Of a stretch of DNA of 6,805 nt, positions 6,006 through 6,805 are shown one piece after another. Source of the stretch: an uncultured Panacagrimonas sp. (GTDB taxonomy: Bacteria; Pseudomonadota; Gammaproteobacteria; Nevskiales; Nevskiaceae). Under the pieces are notes generated by a model that saw only the letters and a program-made list of their open reading frames with translations, had not been told where the DNA came from and searched no databases. The DNA is taken from assembly GCA_946481265.1 (NCBI GenBank), contig CAMLNE010000236.1:1-6805 (forward strand). The letters run 5' to 3'. Both the position numbers and the translations under genes were made by a program. Numbering within the stretch: the first letter of the stretch is position 1; every line of letters begins with the position of its first letter.

Positions 6006-6047
6006 GTTCGGGGTTCGGGGTTCGGGGTTCGGGGTTCGTGGTTCGTG
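6006..6047. repeat. Six tandem heptamers GTTCGGG/GTTCGTG
   Basis: Four copies of GTTCGGG (6006-6033) are followed by two of GTTCGTG (6034-6047), with no interruption. They lie in the gap between the reductase and the convergent membrane-protein gene. Arrays of this heptamer are, from memory, frequent in intergenic DNA of Xanthomonadales. Copy number is likely to vary between strains. The rest of the 5962-6156 gap holds a short GCCGG-CTT-CCGGC hairpin (5989-6001) and the larger hairpin at 6116-6143. Confidence 0.9.
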
Positions 6048-6115
6048 AAGCGCATGGTCGCCGGCCGTTCCCGGCTCGGACAACCTCGTTCGAAGACAGC
6101 GCTCGCCGCCGTTCT

Positions 6116-6143
6116 CCCTCTCCCCGCGCAGGCGGGAAGAGGG
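6116..6143. repeat. REP-like hairpin between convergent genes, possible bidirectional terminator
   Basis: CCCTCTCCCCGC (6116-6127) pairs with GCGGGAAGAGGG (6132-6143) around a 4-nt loop, 11 of 12 pairs, with one C-A mismatch. It is followed by CCGGGGTGAGGGG (6144-6156), which ends one base before the stop codon of the minus-strand gene. The pattern CCCTCTCC...GGAGAGGG...GGGGTGAGGG is, from memory, a common dispersed intergenic palindrome in several proteobacteria. No T-run follows on either strand, so if it ends transcription it does not do so as a classical intrinsic terminator. Confidence 0.65.
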
Positions 6144-6156
6144 CCGGGGTGAGGGG

Positions 6157-6805
6157 CTAGCGCGCGATCCGCAGGTCCAGCTCCAGGTTCACCGGGCGCT
6201 CGAGCCGGCTTTCCAGCGCCGCCTTGATCTGCTCGATCTCGGCGTCGTCCGGGAACCGGCTGCTGCTGAGCACTGCGCGGACCACCGCCCGGTCGCCGTC
6301 GAGCCGCACCTGCGGCTCGTTCAGGCGCAGTGACCGCGTTCCCGACTCGAGCACCAGGTCGCGGACCTGGTTTTCAAGGCGCCAGACGTCGACCATGCGG
6401 TCCAGCGACAGGTACAGCGGCAGGGCGAGCAGGGCCGTGACGGCGGCCATGATCCGCAGGCCCTGGGCCGCGGTGCGGATCGGCGCGAAGCCGAGCACCA
6501 GGAAGGTCAGCGCGGCGGCGGCCGAGATGCCGACGAGGTTGGTCAGGAACATCAGCATGGCGCCACCGAAGACGCGCAGATCGCCCCAGCCGATGCCGAT
6601 GCCCGCCACGGCCAGTGGCGGCACCAGCGCCACGGCGATGGCCACGCCGGGCAAGGACTTCATCACGCTCTCGCGTGCATAGGCATAGGCCGCGGCGATG
6701 CCGGAGACCACCGCCACGCCCAGGTCGAGCAAGGATGCGTGCAGCCGGCCCTCGATCTCGCCGGTCAGAGGCTGCAGGGGCAGCAGCAGCGACAGCGTCG
6801 CGGCC
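6157..6805 (-). CDS. DUF389 family membrane protein, C-terminal part (5' end outside window)
   Basis: 215 residues are visible; the frame is open at the right edge, so the N-terminus is missing. The sequence matches the DUF389 domain: PLTGEIEGRLHASLLDLGVA (9 onwards), the strongly conserved LPGVAIAVALVPPLAVAGIG (51-70), then FLTNLVGISAAAAL (86-99). Hydrophobic segments lie at about 1-12 (cut), 28-43, 52-72, 79-106 and 117-134, so this is an inner-membrane protein. A soluble tail of about 80 residues follows, with RLENQVRDLVL and EIEQIKAALESRLERPVNLELDL, a mixed alpha/beta pattern with charged helices. The family has no established function. A TTG at 6730-6732 could be mistaken for a start, but conserved residues continue upstream of it. 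It converges on the reductase gene. Confidence 0.85.
   Translation of the reverse strand, partial: AATLSLLLPLQPLTGEIEGRLHASLLDLGVAVVSGIAAAYAYARESVMKSLPGVAIAVALVPPLAVAGIGIGWGDLRVFGGAMLMFLTNLVGISAAAALTFLVLGFAPIRTAAQGLRIMAAVTALLALPLYLSLDRMVDVWRLENQVRDLVLESGTRSLRLNEPQVRLDGDRAVVRAVLSSSRFPDDAEIEQIKAALESRLERPVNLELDLRIAR

Noticed and set aside
6006..6047. CRISPR-like array
   Set aside because: Heptamers repeat with no spacers; the unit is far too short.

Overview
High-GC bacterial DNA, most likely from a gammaproteobacterium and perhaps the Xanthomonadales. The basis is the GC-rich codon use, the thiS-thiG-trmB gene order, a PrkB-type phosphoribulokinase, and a GTTCGGG heptamer array next to a CCCTCTCC...GGGTGAGGGG hairpin. 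The genus cannot be fixed from the sequence alone.

Layout. Positions 1-831 hold mobile-element debris. It begins with the 5' part of an IS3-family element: orfA with a frameshift near its start, and the N-terminal part of orfB with an internal TAG. This runs in the same frame into a remnant that looks like the N-terminus of an IS30-family transposase, itself broken by TGA. A non-coding, partly AT-rich stretch (832-1055) with short inverted repeats separates the debris from tRNA-Gly(CCC) on the minus strand (1056-1129, CCA encoded). The tRNA 3' end faces the debris, as expected at an integration hotspot. From 1292 on is ordinary chromosomal coding sequence on the plus strand: an FAH-family hydrolase, thiS, thiG, trmB, a phosphoribulokinase and a Tas-like aldo/keto reductase. 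A 195-bp gap follows, with six tandem heptamers and a strong hairpin. A convergent minus-strand DUF389 membrane protein runs off the right edge.

How the genes relate. ThiS (sulfur carrier) and ThiG (thiazole synthase) work together in making the thiazole half of thiamine. TrmB makes m7G46 in tRNA. The other plus-strand genes share orientation and short gaps (31-149 bp) but no obvious pathway. The phosphoribulokinase resembles E. coli PrkB more than the Calvin-cycle enzyme, and no RuBisCO gene is in view.

I found no convincing new multi-gene system. The most interesting signals are an apparently intact -1 frameshift signal (slippery T TTT TTA, 6-nt spacer, 8-bp hairpin) inside the dead IS3 element, the orphan phosphoribulokinase, and the layered decay beside the tRNA.
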